This document shows, one piece after another, positions 35,127 through 44,489 of a stretch of 64,000 nt of DNA. Position 1 is the first letter of the stretch; each line of letters begins with the position of its first letter. The notes beneath the pieces were generated by a model. That model did no database searches. It saw only the letters and a program-made list of their open reading frames with translations, and was not told the origin of the DNA. Origin of the DNA: JAYOEY01 sp038116945 (GTDB lineage: Bacteria > Pseudomonadota > Alphaproteobacteria > MPNO01 > UBA2964); NCBI GenBank assembly GCA_038116945.1, contig JAYOEY010000009.1, positions 85,822-149,821 of the forward strand. Reading direction: 5' to 3'. Both the position numbers and the translations under genes were made by a program.

Positions 35127-36161
35127 TTACTTGCCGAAAATGGCTTTGCGCGCCATGGCCACGGCCGCGGGCGACATGTTGAGGACCTTGTTGACGGTCT
35201 TCTGGATGTCGGCGCCCTTGAGCGGCGAATAATCGAGCTTGGTCCGCTCGACCTCAGCCTTGAAATCGGCCGACTGAACCGTATTCCAGAACGCCTCGCG
35301 CAGCGGGGCGATCAGATGGTTCGGCACGCCCGGCGGCAGGGCGAGCCCGCGTCCGAACAGCGACGAGGTGGCGATCAGGTCCGCCGCCGACTTGGCGTCA
35401 GCGTCGGTCACCAGCTCCTGGACGAGCGGGACATTCGCCAGATCCGGGTCCCGTTCGAAGCCGCTCTGAACCAGCGGAACGACATAGGATTTCTGGCCGC
35501 CGGTAAACCATGCGGCGCGGTCGCTCTTCCACGATGCCCAGGCGAGGGAAATTCCCTGCGTTTCGCCCTGCTCGACGGACAGCTTGGCCCGGTGGGAGCC
35601 CTTGTAGCCTTCGACGATCTTGAACTTGGTGCCGGCGAGGCCGTTGACCAGCGCTGTCACGATAAAGGTCGGCGATCCCTTGCCGGTGGAGGCCATCAGG
35701 ATCTGCTTGCTCTTGACCTGATCGATGCTGGTCACGCCGGCGTCGCGGCGCACCGCAATCAGGTTGTTCGAACCGAACACGCGGCCCATCCAGGTGAAGT
35801 TCTTGGCGTTGTACTTGACCTTGGTCGGACGCAGAAGCTGCGAGACCATCGACATGTCCGGCGGCATCAGGATGTTCATGCCGCCCTTGGGCATCACGTT
35901 GTAGGCGTAGTTCGCGGACTTCAGGCCGCCGGCGCCCGGCATCGACTGGGTGATGACGTTGGGATTGCCGGGAATGAATTTTCCGAGATGACGGCTCAGG
36001 ACCAGAGAGGTCTTGCCGTAGGTGCCGCCGACGCCATAGCCGAACAGGATGGTGACGGTCTTTCCCTTGTACATGTCCGCCAGGTCGGCGGCATTAGCCG
36101 GGGCGGCCATCGCGGCCAGACCGGCAAGCGCTGCTGCGCCAAAAAAAGTTTTCGTATTCAT
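35127..36161 (-). CDS. Bug/TctC-like substrate-binding protein
   Basis: 344 residues with a signal peptide (about 1-23, ANAA). The Bug-type features are YKGKTVTILFGYGVGGTYG, QSMPGAGGLKSANYAYNVMPKGG and VEGYKGSHRAK. It resembles the first Bug-type protein at 24088. ATG at 36161 has AGGAG just before it. No TctA/TctB permease is present. It could be an orphan receptor for a carboxylate or related compound. Confidence 0.85.
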   Translation of the reverse strand: MNTKTFFGAAALAGLAAMAAPANAADLADMYKGKTVTILFGYGVGGTYGKTSLVLSRHLGKFIPGNPNVITQSMPGAGGLKSANYAYNVMPKGGMNILMPPDMSMVSQLLRPTKVKYNAKNFTWMGRVFGSNNLIAVRRDAGVTSIDQVKSKQILMASTGKGSPTFIVTALVNGLAGTKFKIVEGYKGSHRAKLSVEQGETQGISLAWASWKSDRAAWFTGGQKSYVVPLVQSGFERDPDLANVPLVQELVTDADAKSAADLIATSSLFGRGLALPPGVPNHLIAPLREAFWNTVQSADFKAEVERTKLDYSPLKGADIQKTVNKVLNMSPAAVAMARKAIFGK

Positions 36162-36313
36162 GAAATTCTCCTGATTGATGAGCATGTCTGTATGCGCCCA
36201 AAAGCGGCGCATTCTGTCGTTCCCCTCCGGTAATCGCAAGCCATTAACAGCTTGCGGCAAGAATGCATTCCAATTGCGCCCTGATTGTGGCGTGCGCTCC
36301 CGCCACGCAGAGA

Positions 36314-36748
36314 TTACTCGCCGGTTTCGGCAACGAGCCCGGCGGCCTCGACGCCCGCAACGATGCAGATTTCGTCGTTTTCGCCTGTGTCGCCGCTTGC
36401 GCCAACCGCTCCGATCAGGTTTCCGTCCTTATCCCGCAGCAGCACACCGCCCGGATTGCACACCATGTTGCCGCCCGACAGGTCCGACAGAGCGCCGAAG
36501 AATGCCGGGTTCGCCGCCGCGCGGTCCCGCAGCTTGCGACCGGGAAGTCCCATGCCCAGCGCGCCCCAGGCCTTGCCGTGGGCGATCTGCGGGCGCAGAA
36601 GCGAGGAGTTGTCGTCGCGCTTCATCGCGACCTGATGACCGCCGGCGTCGAGAACGACGATGGTGATCGGTGCGAATCCTTTTTCGCGACCGGTCGCGAT
36701 GGCCGTGTCGACGATGATCGAAGCCTGGTCGAGGGTGACGTTGCTCAT
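36314..36748 (-). CDS. GlcG/HbpS family (DUF336) protein
   Basis: 144 residues with the heme-degrading/GlcG fold: IVDTAIATGREKGFAPITIVVLDAGGH start (key TIVVLDAGGHQVAMKRDD), then AAANPAFFGAL and the glycine-rich GGVLLRDKDGNLIGAVGASGD. GlcG lies in glycolate operons and HbpS binds haem. It is divergent from the class II aldolase gene by 107 bases. Function in this setting is unknown. Confidence 0.83.
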   Translation of the reverse strand: MSNVTLDQASIIVDTAIATGREKGFAPITIVVLDAGGHQVAMKRDDNSSLLRPQIAHGKAWGALGMGLPGRKLRDRAAANPAFFGALSDLSGGNMVCNPGGVLLRDKDGNLIGAVGASGDTGENDEICIVAGVEAAGLVAETGE

Positions 36749-36855
36749 GGGGAATCCTTTCCGTTTTCCATTGCGGTCCGTCCGCGAAAGGCGGCGCGGC
36801 GTTGTCGCCTGCCTTCTAACATGGGAAACTCCGACGGCGAAACGAGGAGGTTCGA

Positions 36856-37638
36856 ATGAGCGTTACATCCATCGAAGCCAAGCGGAAAACGTCGGTCCGG
36901 GAGCAGGTAAGCGAGGAGGAGTGGGAGGCCCGGTGCGCGTTGGCGGCAGCGCATCGACTGGTGTCGCATTTCGTTTTCGTGGACATGACCTACAACCACA
37001 TCTCTGTCCGCGTGCCGGGCGAGCCCGATCATTTCCTGGTCAAGGCGCAGGACAAGTTCATGGAGCAGGTAACGGCGTCTAACCTCGTCAAGTACGACGT
37101 TGACGGCAATCAGGTGACCGATTTCGGCTATTCGGCAAGCCCGGCCGCGTACAATCTGCATTCCGCGGTGCTGAAGGCGCGGCCCGAGATCATGGCGGCG
37201 GTTCACACCCATTCGCCCGCCAATCTGGCGGTCTCCGCGCAGCGCGGCGGTCTTCGTCCGATAACCCAGCAGGCGACCCGCTTCTACGGCCAGATTGCCT
37301 ACTATCCCAACGAAGTGGACGATACGCAGCCCGAGGGCGCGGCGCATCTGGCGAACGCGCTGGGCGATCGCTGGTTCATGATCCTTGAAAATCACGGCGC
37401 GCTGATTTGCGGTACCTCGCTGGCCGAGGCCTATATCTACCATCACTTTTTTGAGCTGGCCTGCCGGGCACAGGACGGCGCGCTGTCGGGCGGCGGCGAG
37501 CTGATCGAGATGGCGCACGATGTGGCAGTCGAACGGCAGAAGAAATTCGGCCGCATCGGGCAGTACAACATGCAGAGCCGGGACTGGATCGCGAGCATGG
37601 AACTCGCGGAGACATTGTTTCCGGAGTTTAAGGAATAA
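36856..37638 (+). CDS. Class II aldolase/adducin family protein
   Basis: 260 residues. Zinc-site residues lie in AVHTHSPANL (HxH) and ENHGALICG, the family's typical pair, after FVDMTYNHISVRVPG. Relatives are fuculose-phosphate-type aldolases and decarboxylases. GAGG precedes the ATG. A FAH gene follows after 23 bases, so the two likely handle consecutive steps of one C-C bond cleavage pathway, which is inference. Confidence 0.87.
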   Translation: MSVTSIEAKRKTSVREQVSEEEWEARCALAAAHRLVSHFVFVDMTYNHISVRVPGEPDHFLVKAQDKFMEQVTASNLVKYDVDGNQVTDFGYSASPAAYNLHSAVLKARPEIMAAVHTHSPANLAVSAQRGGLRPITQQATRFYGQIAYYPNEVDDTQPEGAAHLANALGDRWFMILENHGALICGTSLAEAYIYHHFFELACRAQDGALSGGGELIEMAHDVAVERQKKFGRIGQYNMQSRDWIASMELAETLFPEFKE

Positions 37639-37661
37639 CCGAAAGGAACAGGGGGACGGCA

Positions 37662-38576
37662 ATGGCCGATTTCAAACTGCTGAATTTTGCGGGTTTCGCG
37701 GGCGAACCGCGGCCCGGCATTCTTGTGGGCGACGATCAGGTGGTGGATGTCCAGTCGGCGAGCGGCGGGGCCATGTGGTCGGGCTCCACCCTGGCGATTA
37801 TCGGCGCCTGGGATGTGGCTTGTCCGGCGCTCCACGAAATCGCCGACCGTTCTCCAGATGCCAGGCCCCTCGCAGATGTAGAACTTCTCGCGCCGCTCCT
37901 GTTCCCGCCGGCAATTTACTGCGCCGGCGCCAACTACAGGAAGCATGCGATGGAGATGTCGCCGGACGGCAAGACGTTTCCGGACAAGACCAAGGTGAAA
38001 CCGTATTTCTTCCTCAAGAATCCGCGTCACTGCGTGATCGGGCCGGGCGCCGACATCCGGCTTCCCGCCATCTCGAAGATGGTCGACTGGGAGGCGGAGT
38101 TCGCCGTCGTCATCGGAAAAGAGGGAAAGAATATCTCTCTCGACGACGCGTTCGATTACGTCGCGGGCTACACGATCATGAACGACCTGTCGGCGCGCGA
38201 TCTCGGTACACGCAAGGACTGGCCGCGTTTCGCGACGGACTGGTTTTCGCACAAGAATTTCGACGGCGCCGCGCCGATGGGACCGTGGATCACGCCGGCG
38301 GACCAGATCCCGGACCCTTACGCCTGTCGTATGAAGCTGTTCGTCAATGACGAGGAGATGCAGAACGAGTTGGTGTCCGATCTGATCTTCGATATTGCCG
38401 ACCAGATCGCGTCCTTGAGCCAGAACATGACCCTGCTGCCGGGAGATGTGATTTCGACGGGAACGCCATCCGGTGTGGGAAGGCCGCGGGGCATATTCCT
38501 GCAGCCGGGAGACACGGTGCGAATTACCGTCGACGGGATCGGCGAACTCCGCAACCCGGTAGTGCAAGGAGATTAG
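37662..38576 (+). CDS. Fumarylacetoacetate hydrolase (FAH) family protein
   Basis: 304 residues with a full FAH domain: IYCAGANYRKHAMEM, the metal motif DWEAEFAVVIG, GYTIMNDLSARD, and PGDVISTGTPSGVG. It is a diverged paralogue of the FAH at 5968. Coupled with the class II aldolase gene. Its stop overlaps the convergent asparaginase gene by four bases. Substrate unknown; hydrolysis of an acylpyruvate or decarboxylation of an oxo-acid is typical. Confidence 0.88.
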   Translation: MADFKLLNFAGFAGEPRPGILVGDDQVVDVQSASGGAMWSGSTLAIIGAWDVACPALHEIADRSPDARPLADVELLAPLLFPPAIYCAGANYRKHAMEMSPDGKTFPDKTKVKPYFFLKNPRHCVIGPGADIRLPAISKMVDWEAEFAVVIGKEGKNISLDDAFDYVAGYTIMNDLSARDLGTRKDWPRFATDWFSHKNFDGAAPMGPWITPADQIPDPYACRMKLFVNDEEMQNELVSDLIFDIADQIASLSQNMTLLPGDVISTGTPSGVGRPRGIFLQPGDTVRITVDGIGELRNPVVQGD

Positions 38577-39613
38577 GGGCTCAAAGCGAGGTCGGGATGG
38601 GTGCAGCGTATCCATCCGACAAGGTCGCCTGACCGTGACATGACCGCCGGTTCGAGCAGATTCAGGAGCCGGCCCCGTGCGCGTTCGGTCAGAACACCGA
38701 ACTTGTCGAGCAGGCGGATCATCACCGCTTCCGCCGCGCGTCCTGCGCCGTCGTCGATTTTTATCGCCACGCCGAGACCGAGATCCGTCAGGGTCGCGCA
38801 GTAGACGCCTTCCGCGCCGGTCTTGACCAGGGCCGACTGGCCAAGCGCATCGATGACGCGGGTGCAGAACCGGTCCTTGCCTGCAACGAGGTAAGGTTCC
38901 GCCGCCATGCAACGGCGGATGCGGGCGCAGGCTTTCTGTCGTTCCTCCGGCTGATCGTGCGGATCGCCCAGCCGCGCCATGGCGAGCGCCAGATTGCCGA
39001 GTGGCACGCCGATCACAGGAATACCGCAACCGTCGAGGCCTTTCGGGGCGTCGAACAGATCCAGCCCGGTCATCTGTTCGAGGATGCCGAGCACGCGATG
39101 CTGTACCGGGTGGTCCATCCGGTTGTACCCCGCGACCGGGTGGCCCAGGTGCTTCGCGACGGTCAGGAAGCCCGTGTGCTTTCCTGAACAATTGTCGTGC
39201 AGGGTCGTAGGCTCGCCGCCCGCATCGTAGAGCGCCTTTCGGGCTTCTTCAGTCCAGGGCAGGGAAGGACCGCAGACAAGGTCGTCCGCCGTCAGCCCCA
39301 GCCGCTCGAGCCAGTTCTCGACGATCTCCACATGGGTCACGGAGCCGTTGTGGCTGGCGCAGGCAAGCGCGATATGGGCGTTGGCGAGATGAAAGGCATT
39401 GGCGGCGCCGGTTTCGATCAGCGCGAGCGCCTGAACGGGCTTTAGTCCCGAACGGGCGAACACCGGCGACTCCGTATCGCCGACTGCCAGCGCGACCCGG
39501 CCATGAGCATCGACCACCGCCACCGATCCCCGGTGGCGGCTTTCCGTCATGTCGCCACGGATGGCTTCGACGAGAACCGGATTCGACGCGGCTTCCGGCG
39601 CGGCGTTCGCCAT
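38573..39613 (-). CDS. Type II (ReAV-like) L-asparaginase family protein
   Basis: 346 residues of the Asparaginase_II family exemplified by Rhizobium etli ReAV. Family residues are all present: S55-x-x-K58 in ARSGLKPVQ, SHNGSV, C142 and K145 in NCSGKH, and C196 in DGCGIPV, matching the Cys-Lys-Cys metal site. It would hydrolyse L-asparagine, or another amide. Its ATG overlaps the hydrolase stop (TAATG), so it is the last gene of a four-gene leftward operon with two hydrolases and a flavin monooxygenase, an unusual setting. Confidence 0.87.
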   Translation of the reverse strand: MANAAPEAASNPVLVEAIRGDMTESRHRGSVAVVDAHGRVALAVGDTESPVFARSGLKPVQALALIETGAANAFHLANAHIALACASHNGSVTHVEIVENWLERLGLTADDLVCGPSLPWTEEARKALYDAGGEPTTLHDNCSGKHTGFLTVAKHLGHPVAGYNRMDHPVQHRVLGILEQMTGLDLFDAPKGLDGCGIPVIGVPLGNLALAMARLGDPHDQPEERQKACARIRRCMAAEPYLVAGKDRFCTRVIDALGQSALVKTGAEGVYCATLTDLGLGVAIKIDDGAGRAAEAVMIRLLDKFGVLTERARGRLLNLLEPAVMSRSGDLVGWIRCTHPDLALSP

Positions 39614-40482
39614 TACCCGCGCTTGACGCCGAGCTTCTTGTGCACGCCCTTAAGGAAGGCGATGGCCTCGCGGTTGAATCGGCCTGCGTGCTCGATATGC
39701 GGGCAGTGGCAGGCCTTGTCGTAAACCGCAACCTTGGCGCCCTTGATCCGCTTTGCGAGTTTTGGCGCGTAGCCCGGTTCGCGCAGCCGGTCCTGCTTGC
39801 CGGCGATCATGAATACCGGAACGTCGATGTCCTCGTAGGGCGTTGCATCCGGATTGCCGAACTGGCCGCCGGCCTTCTTGATGGTCGGCCGACGAAACCG
39901 CACGGCGGCGGTGCATTCCCATGTGCCGGGGATCGTGGCGTATTGCTGGCGCTTGCGGATGTAGGCCGGGTTGTCGACCCATTTCTTCTTGTCATAGAAC
40001 AGCCCGTCGAGCAGTGCCCTCATCGCTTTCGGCGAACCGTCGTAATCCAGAAGCTGCTGGCGCGCCTCGGTCGCCGGAGCGAATCCGCCGCCGGAGGCCA
40101 GCACGAGCGACCGGATGGGGAAAATCACCGGCCGCGCCGCGGCAATCCGGGCGAGATTGCTGCCGCCCATGGAGTTGCCGATGAAATCGGCTTCCTTGAT
40201 GTCCATGATCTCGAAGAAACGGATCATGTGATTGAACACCCGGTCCCTTCCATTGGCGAAGTCGAACACCTTGTCGGTATGACCGAAGCCGAGCCAGTCG
40301 GGCGCGATGACCCGGAAATGCTTGGCGAAGGCCGGCAGGTTGAATTCCCATGACAGTTCCGCGCATCCGCCGAATTCGCCCGAATGCATGAACACTACGG
40401 TCGGACCTTCGCCGCCTTCGAGATAATGCGTCCGTATGCCGTCCACGTTGACGTAACGGCTTCTGATTCCCTTGATTGCCAT
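39613..40482 (-). CDS. Alpha/beta hydrolase
   Basis: 289 residues, classic fold: FMHSGEFGG oxyanion region, nucleophile S104 in IGNSMGGSN, Asp in IAGKQDRLREP, His in KACHCPHIEH. It resembles C-C bond hydrolases of ring-cleavage pathways such as MhpC/BphD. The ATG at 40482 is preceded by GAGG-like sequence. It lies between the LLM monooxygenase and the asparaginase in the leftward operon. Confidence 0.88.
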   Translation of the reverse strand: MAIKGIRSRYVNVDGIRTHYLEGGEGPTVVFMHSGEFGGCAELSWEFNLPAFAKHFRVIAPDWLGFGHTDKVFDFANGRDRVFNHMIRFFEIMDIKEADFIGNSMGGSNLARIAAARPVIFPIRSLVLASGGGFAPATEARQQLLDYDGSPKAMRALLDGLFYDKKKWVDNPAYIRKRQQYATIPGTWECTAAVRFRRPTIKKAGGQFGNPDATPYEDIDVPVFMIAGKQDRLREPGYAPKLAKRIKGAKVAVYDKACHCPHIEHAGRFNREAIAFLKGVHKKLGVKRG

Positions 40483-40504
40483 GCTTCCTCCTGTCCTGAC
40501 AGGG

Positions 40505-41809
40505 TCAGGCTGCTTTGCCTTTTTTCTTGTTGAGATTGGGGCCGCGCACGGTCAGACCGCCGGTCTTGGCGCGAGCAGCTTCCAGAGCCTCGGTCCTTCC
40601 TTTGAATTTGCCGGCGGGGATTGGCGTACCGCGGTCCTTGAGCGGTCCGACTTTTTCGCTGACCGTTCCGATATCCTTGATCTGCGGCACCACTTCCTCT
40701 GCAAAAAGCTTCATGCTTTTGGCGCAGTCCTTGAACGGCATGTCGCCGGAATGCAGCATGGCGATCAGGTGGCCGAAGCCGCCGATCTGGCCGTACATTT
40801 CCTTGAGCCTTGCTGCAACGACGTCTGGCGTTCCGTACACGGCGACACCGGTCTCGCGGAAATACTCCATGCCCTTGGTGCGGATCGCATCGGTTCGCCC
40901 GCCAGAGAACTTGCCCGACAGGAAGTTGGCATAGAGCTGTGTTTCAACGTACCCGGGCGGTGCGCGGAATTGCGGTTCGGCCTTGTTGTTTGTGACGTAC
41001 CAGAAGACCTGTTTGACGAATTTGAGGGCTTCCTCTTCTGTCTCGCCAACGGCAACCAGTGGCATAAAGGCAAACAGATCGTCCGCCGGCTCGGGCAGCC
41101 CCTTTTTCTTCAGGTTGGCGCGCACCCCGTCGAACATCTTCTTCATGCCCTCTACCGGAGTCAGGAACATGGTGAAGGTGTAGCCGCTTTCGACCGAGCG
41201 TGTGGCGTGATTGACGTCCGATCCGCCCGTCATCCAGATCGGCGGGTGGGGCTCCTGATAGACGCGCGGCCAGACATTGACCTGTCGCTTGTGAACCCAT
41301 CTGCCTTCGTAGTTGAAGGGGCCGTCATGCGTGGTCCAGGCTTTCTTCATCAGATCGATGGATTCCCAGAGCCGTTCGCTGGTTTCGGTCGGGTTGCAGT
41401 TCGACCCGAACAGCTCGTAGGGCACGCCGCGGACGAAGCCGCATTCGAGCCTGCCATGCGAGATATTGTCGATCATCGCCATTTCTTCGGCGTTGCGCAC
41501 CGGGTCGCGCAGATTGGCCGCCGGATTGCCGAGAATGCAGATTCGCGCATTCTTGGTTTCCCGCGCGGTGATGGCTACCGAAAGCGGCGCGGCCGAATTC
41601 AGGCAGGTCGCCGTCTGGTGATGCTCGTTGATCATGCAGTTGAGGCCAAGCTCATCGGCGAGGACATGCTGATCCAGATACGAGTTGAACAGGTCGGCGC
41701 CGATATCCGGGTCGTACACGCTGCTGGGCAGGTTGACCCGCATTGACGTGAATTCGTCATCGGGCGGCAAATGCGGCCAGGGGAACTCGGTGAAGTGGTA
41801 GAATTCCAT
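40505..41809 (-). CDS. LLM-class flavin-dependent oxidoreductase
   Basis: 434 residues of the luciferase-like fold: ADELGLNCMINEHHQTATCL, MIDNISHGRLECGFVRGVPYEL, and PIWMTGGSD. Paralogous to the protein at 17375 and again next to alpha/beta hydrolases, on both sides. A Lys-rich tail (NLNKKKGKAA) ends it. It would oxidise a small substrate using FMNH2 and oxygen, with the hydrolases acting on the product. That order is inference. Confidence 0.88.
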   Translation of the reverse strand: MEFYHFTEFPWPHLPPDDEFTSMRVNLPSSVYDPDIGADLFNSYLDQHVLADELGLNCMINEHHQTATCLNSAAPLSVAITARETKNARICILGNPAANLRDPVRNAEEMAMIDNISHGRLECGFVRGVPYELFGSNCNPTETSERLWESIDLMKKAWTTHDGPFNYEGRWVHKRQVNVWPRVYQEPHPPIWMTGGSDVNHATRSVESGYTFTMFLTPVEGMKKMFDGVRANLKKKGLPEPADDLFAFMPLVAVGETEEEALKFVKQVFWYVTNNKAEPQFRAPPGYVETQLYANFLSGKFSGGRTDAIRTKGMEYFRETGVAVYGTPDVVAARLKEMYGQIGGFGHLIAMLHSGDMPFKDCAKSMKLFAEEVVPQIKDIGTVSEKVGPLKDRGTPIPAGKFKGRTEALEAARAKTGGLTVRGPNLNKKKGKAA

Positions 41810-41851
41810 TTCGGTATCCTTGAATTCGATGTTGCTGGTTTGACGTCGGCT

Positions 41852-42682
41852 CTAGCGCAGGAACGGGCGCAACGCCTTCATGAAGGCGTCGGGCTGTTCC
41901 ACATGCGGAAAATGGCCCGCCTTCGGGATGCTGATGAACTTCGATCCCTTGATCGCCTTGGCGTATTTGCGGCCATAGGACGGTTTGACGATCCCGTCAT
42001 TCGCGCCCCAGATCAGCAGGGTTTTCTTTTGGACCCGGTTCAGCCGGTAGCGCAGGCTCGGGTTATGGAAATAGGGGTCCCAGCAGAGCCGCGCAGTGGC
42101 CTCCCGGGCCTTGGCTTCCAGAAGCGCTTCCCTGTCAGACATGTCCGTCAGGACTTTCGGATCTTTTTCGATGTCGTGGAATTTGAACTTCTTCACACGA
42201 GGGAACGTGTGGAAATAGATGTCTTCGATATCGCGGTCGTAGGCGCCGCCGAACTTGGTGCCGACAGGCGCGACAAGGGCGAGCTTGCCGAGACGCGTGT
42301 CGTTTTTGGTCGCCATTTCCAGCGCGAGCCACCCGCCGACCGAAAAGCCGAGAACATCAAGGCCGGTCAGCTTCAGCTGGTCGAGCAGGTCGAGATACAG
42401 GTACGAGATATCCTCGGGTTTCCTGATCGAGTCCGGCAGGGTCGAGCCATTGAAACCCGGCATCCAGGGCATGATGACCTGACGCGTTTTGGCGAGTTCC
42501 TCTACGAAGCCGGCGCCTCGTTCGTAGTAGTCTTCGCTGTGGAGCAGCAGAAGCGGTTTTCCCTTGCCCTGCGTTTCAACGACGATGTTCGCCTGCTGGA
42601 GCTTGTATTTCTTCCTGACAATCCCTGCGGGCTTGCCGACCGTCTTGTTCTTAGGCCTTGCGGCCTTCTTGCTCGCTGCCAT
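41852..42682 (-). CDS. Alpha/beta hydrolase with a basic N-terminal extension
   Basis: 276 residues. The first 25 are Lys/Arg-rich (ASKKAARPKNKTVGKPAG). The hydrolase core has LLLHSEDYY, nucleophile S114 in LGFSVGGWLA, Asp in WGANDGIVKP and His in PKAGHFPHVE. It is the first gene of the leftward operon hydrolase - monooxygenase - hydrolase - asparaginase. Compared with the Cys-nucleophile hydrolase at 18616, its elbow is GFSVGGW rather than GNCVGGW. Confidence 0.87.
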   Translation of the reverse strand: MAASKKAARPKNKTVGKPAGIVRKKYKLQQANIVVETQGKGKPLLLLHSEDYYERGAGFVEELAKTRQVIMPWMPGFNGSTLPDSIRKPEDISYLYLDLLDQLKLTGLDVLGFSVGGWLALEMATKNDTRLGKLALVAPVGTKFGGAYDRDIEDIYFHTFPRVKKFKFHDIEKDPKVLTDMSDREALLEAKAREATARLCWDPYFHNPSLRYRLNRVQKKTLLIWGANDGIVKPSYGRKYAKAIKGSKFISIPKAGHFPHVEQPDAFMKALRPFLR

Positions 42683-42846
42683 TTACATCTTCCTGTTTGC
42701 CGCGGTTCCGGATGCAATTCGCTGTGGAAATTACTTAGTTAACTTATCAATTTCTGACGTCTTGGCGAAGGACAAATCGCCGGTCTTGACCCTTCCGGCT
42801 TCGATCCCGAGAGTATACCGCGAATTTCAGCAACAGGAGAATACCG

Positions 42847-43251
42847 ATGCCCGTCGACCGCAAGACCGCGCTGAACGCTGACGCGGTCGCACCGCCCTTG
42901 AAGCCGTACTATTCGAATGCAGTTCGATCCGAGGCGGGGCCGCTGCTCTGGATATCCGGTCAGGTCGCGCTGGACCGGGAAGGACGGCTGGTCGGCGAAG
43001 GCGACCTGAGAGCTCAGGCTGAACAGGTGCTGAAAAACATCGAGGCGATCCTGTCGGATGCAGGCGCAGCAATGGCCGATATCGTCAAGGTCACGGTTTA
43101 TGTCACCGATATCAGGGCGTTCAATGACATCGCAGACATTCGCGAGCGGTATTTTCCAAAGGACGGTCCTGCCAGCGTTATCTGCGAGGTGGCTGCACTG
43201 GCCTGGCCGGAATTTATGATCGAAATAGAAGCGGTCGCGGTGGTTCCGTGA
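42847..43251 (+). CDS. Rid-family protein lacking the catalytic arginine
   Basis: 134 residues with the YjgF/Rid fold (LLWISGQVALDREGRLVGEG, VTVYVTDIRAFNDI). The motif that in RidA reads PAR reads PAS here (GPASVICEV), so the Arg needed for imine deamination is absent and a non-RidA subfamily or ligand-binding role is likely. Its stop overlaps the next start as GTGA, coupling it to a NodZ/FUT8-like glycosyltransferase. Confidence 0.82.
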   Translation: MPVDRKTALNADAVAPPLKPYYSNAVRSEAGPLLWISGQVALDREGRLVGEGDLRAQAEQVLKNIEAILSDAGAAMADIVKVTVYVTDIRAFNDIADIRERYFPKDGPASVICEVAALAWPEFMIEIEAVAVVP

Positions 43252-44489
43252 CGGATAACGGTGCACGGCCCGCTATCGAACAGGCGCTTGCCGCCGACAA
43301 TCTGGCGCTTGCCCTGGCATTGTCGCAAAACATCGTTGCCGACGCCCCGCAAGACGGGTTCGCCTGCGCCGTCATTGCCCGAATTGCCGGCCTTGTCGGG
43401 CTGACTGAAGCGGAGACTCGTTGGGCCTCCAGAGCGGACCGGTCGGTTCTGCGTGATTTGCGGGAACCCGCCAACGGGAATGTTATCCGGCTGCTGGCCG
43501 GATGCGCTCCGGCGGGAACGGCAGAGTGCTTTCTTGTCGTCAGGGCGTGGGGATACGGGCTCTGGGCCGAGGCGCATAATGTTCTCGGCAACATTCTGCT
43601 GGCAGAGCTTTCCGGCCGTATTCCCATTGTTTATTGGGGCGACAATTCGCTGTTTCTGCCGGAAGGCGAGGCAAATGCGTTTCCTCTGATTTTCAACGGG
43701 ATCGGGGGCGAGCATTTTGAGATGGCGTCGTCGGCGCCCGATGGCGATGTTTTTCCCGCAAAGTGGCACGGCGCCGGACTCGGCGGCGCCGCGCGGGATA
43801 CCCGCCGGCCGCCGCATCGGGGCGGCGAAGGAAGCATGGCGGCGCTATGGCTCCTGAACCGCCCTGAAAAAATCGTTGTGAGCGATTATTTCATCGGGGT
43901 TGCGGAGCTGATGCCGTGGATTCCGGAAGACCACCGTTTTTTCGGCTGCTCCATCGAAGAGATCGTCAGGACCCTTTCGGAAGAGGCGCTGGCCCCTAAC
44001 TGGCGGATACGGGATGCCGTGGCAGAGGCAGCTGAAAAGCTCGCCGGGGAAAAGACGGTAGCTGTCCATATCCGCGGCGGCGACAAGGGCGTGGAGGTCA
44101 GCAGGCTCGACGAGCTCAATTCGCATTATCCTTCTGTCGTGGAACAGGCTGTCGAACATGGCTACGTCGTCTGGCTGATGACGGACACGGAGCAGATCGC
44201 TCAGTCCATGAAGGCGCGTTTCGGCGAAGCTGTCCGCTGTCAGGATGCGTTGCGGACCGCCGACAGGGTCGGCGTACACTATTCCCGGGGCCCCGAAGAC
44301 CGGGTGCGGCTGGCAGAGGAGGTCGTGACCGACGTGCTCGTGGGTGCGTCCTGCGATCGCTTCGTCGGGAACGGCGCTTCGGCGCCGTCATGCATGGTCG
44401 ATTTCCTGATGGAGGGCGACGAGACGCGCAAGCACCTGTTTCTTCCCAACCAGTATCGCCGCCGCCTGATCAGCCTTTATCGTGATTGA
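43248..44489 (+). CDS. NodZ/FUT8-like fucosyltransferase-fold protein with helical N terminus
   Basis: 413 residues, GTG start overlapping the Rid-family stop. The first 80 residues are helical and TPR-like. From about 94 on, FLVVRAWGYGLWAEAHNVLGN, AELSGRIPIVYWGDNSLF, then VHIRGGDK (274-280; the HxRxxDK-type donor motif of GT23) and DRFVGNGASAPSCMV resemble NodZ and alpha-1,6-fucosyltransferases. It would move a sugar, probably fucose from GDP-fucose, onto a glycan or protein. No GDP-fucose synthesis or nod genes are in the window, so acceptor and donor are inferred. Confidence 0.72.
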   Translation: MTDNGARPAIEQALAADNLALALALSQNIVADAPQDGFACAVIARIAGLVGLTEAETRWASRADRSVLRDLREPANGNVIRLLAGCAPAGTAECFLVVRAWGYGLWAEAHNVLGNILLAELSGRIPIVYWGDNSLFLPEGEANAFPLIFNGIGGEHFEMASSAPDGDVFPAKWHGAGLGGAARDTRRPPHRGGEGSMAALWLLNRPEKIVVSDYFIGVAELMPWIPEDHRFFGCSIEEIVRTLSEEALAPNWRIRDAVAEAAEKLAGEKTVAVHIRGGDKGVEVSRLDELNSHYPSVVEQAVEHGYVVWLMTDTEQIAQSMKARFGEAVRCQDALRTADRVGVHYSRGPEDRVRLAEEVVTDVLVGASCDRFVGNGASAPSCMVDFLMEGDETRKHLFLPNQYRRRLISLYRD

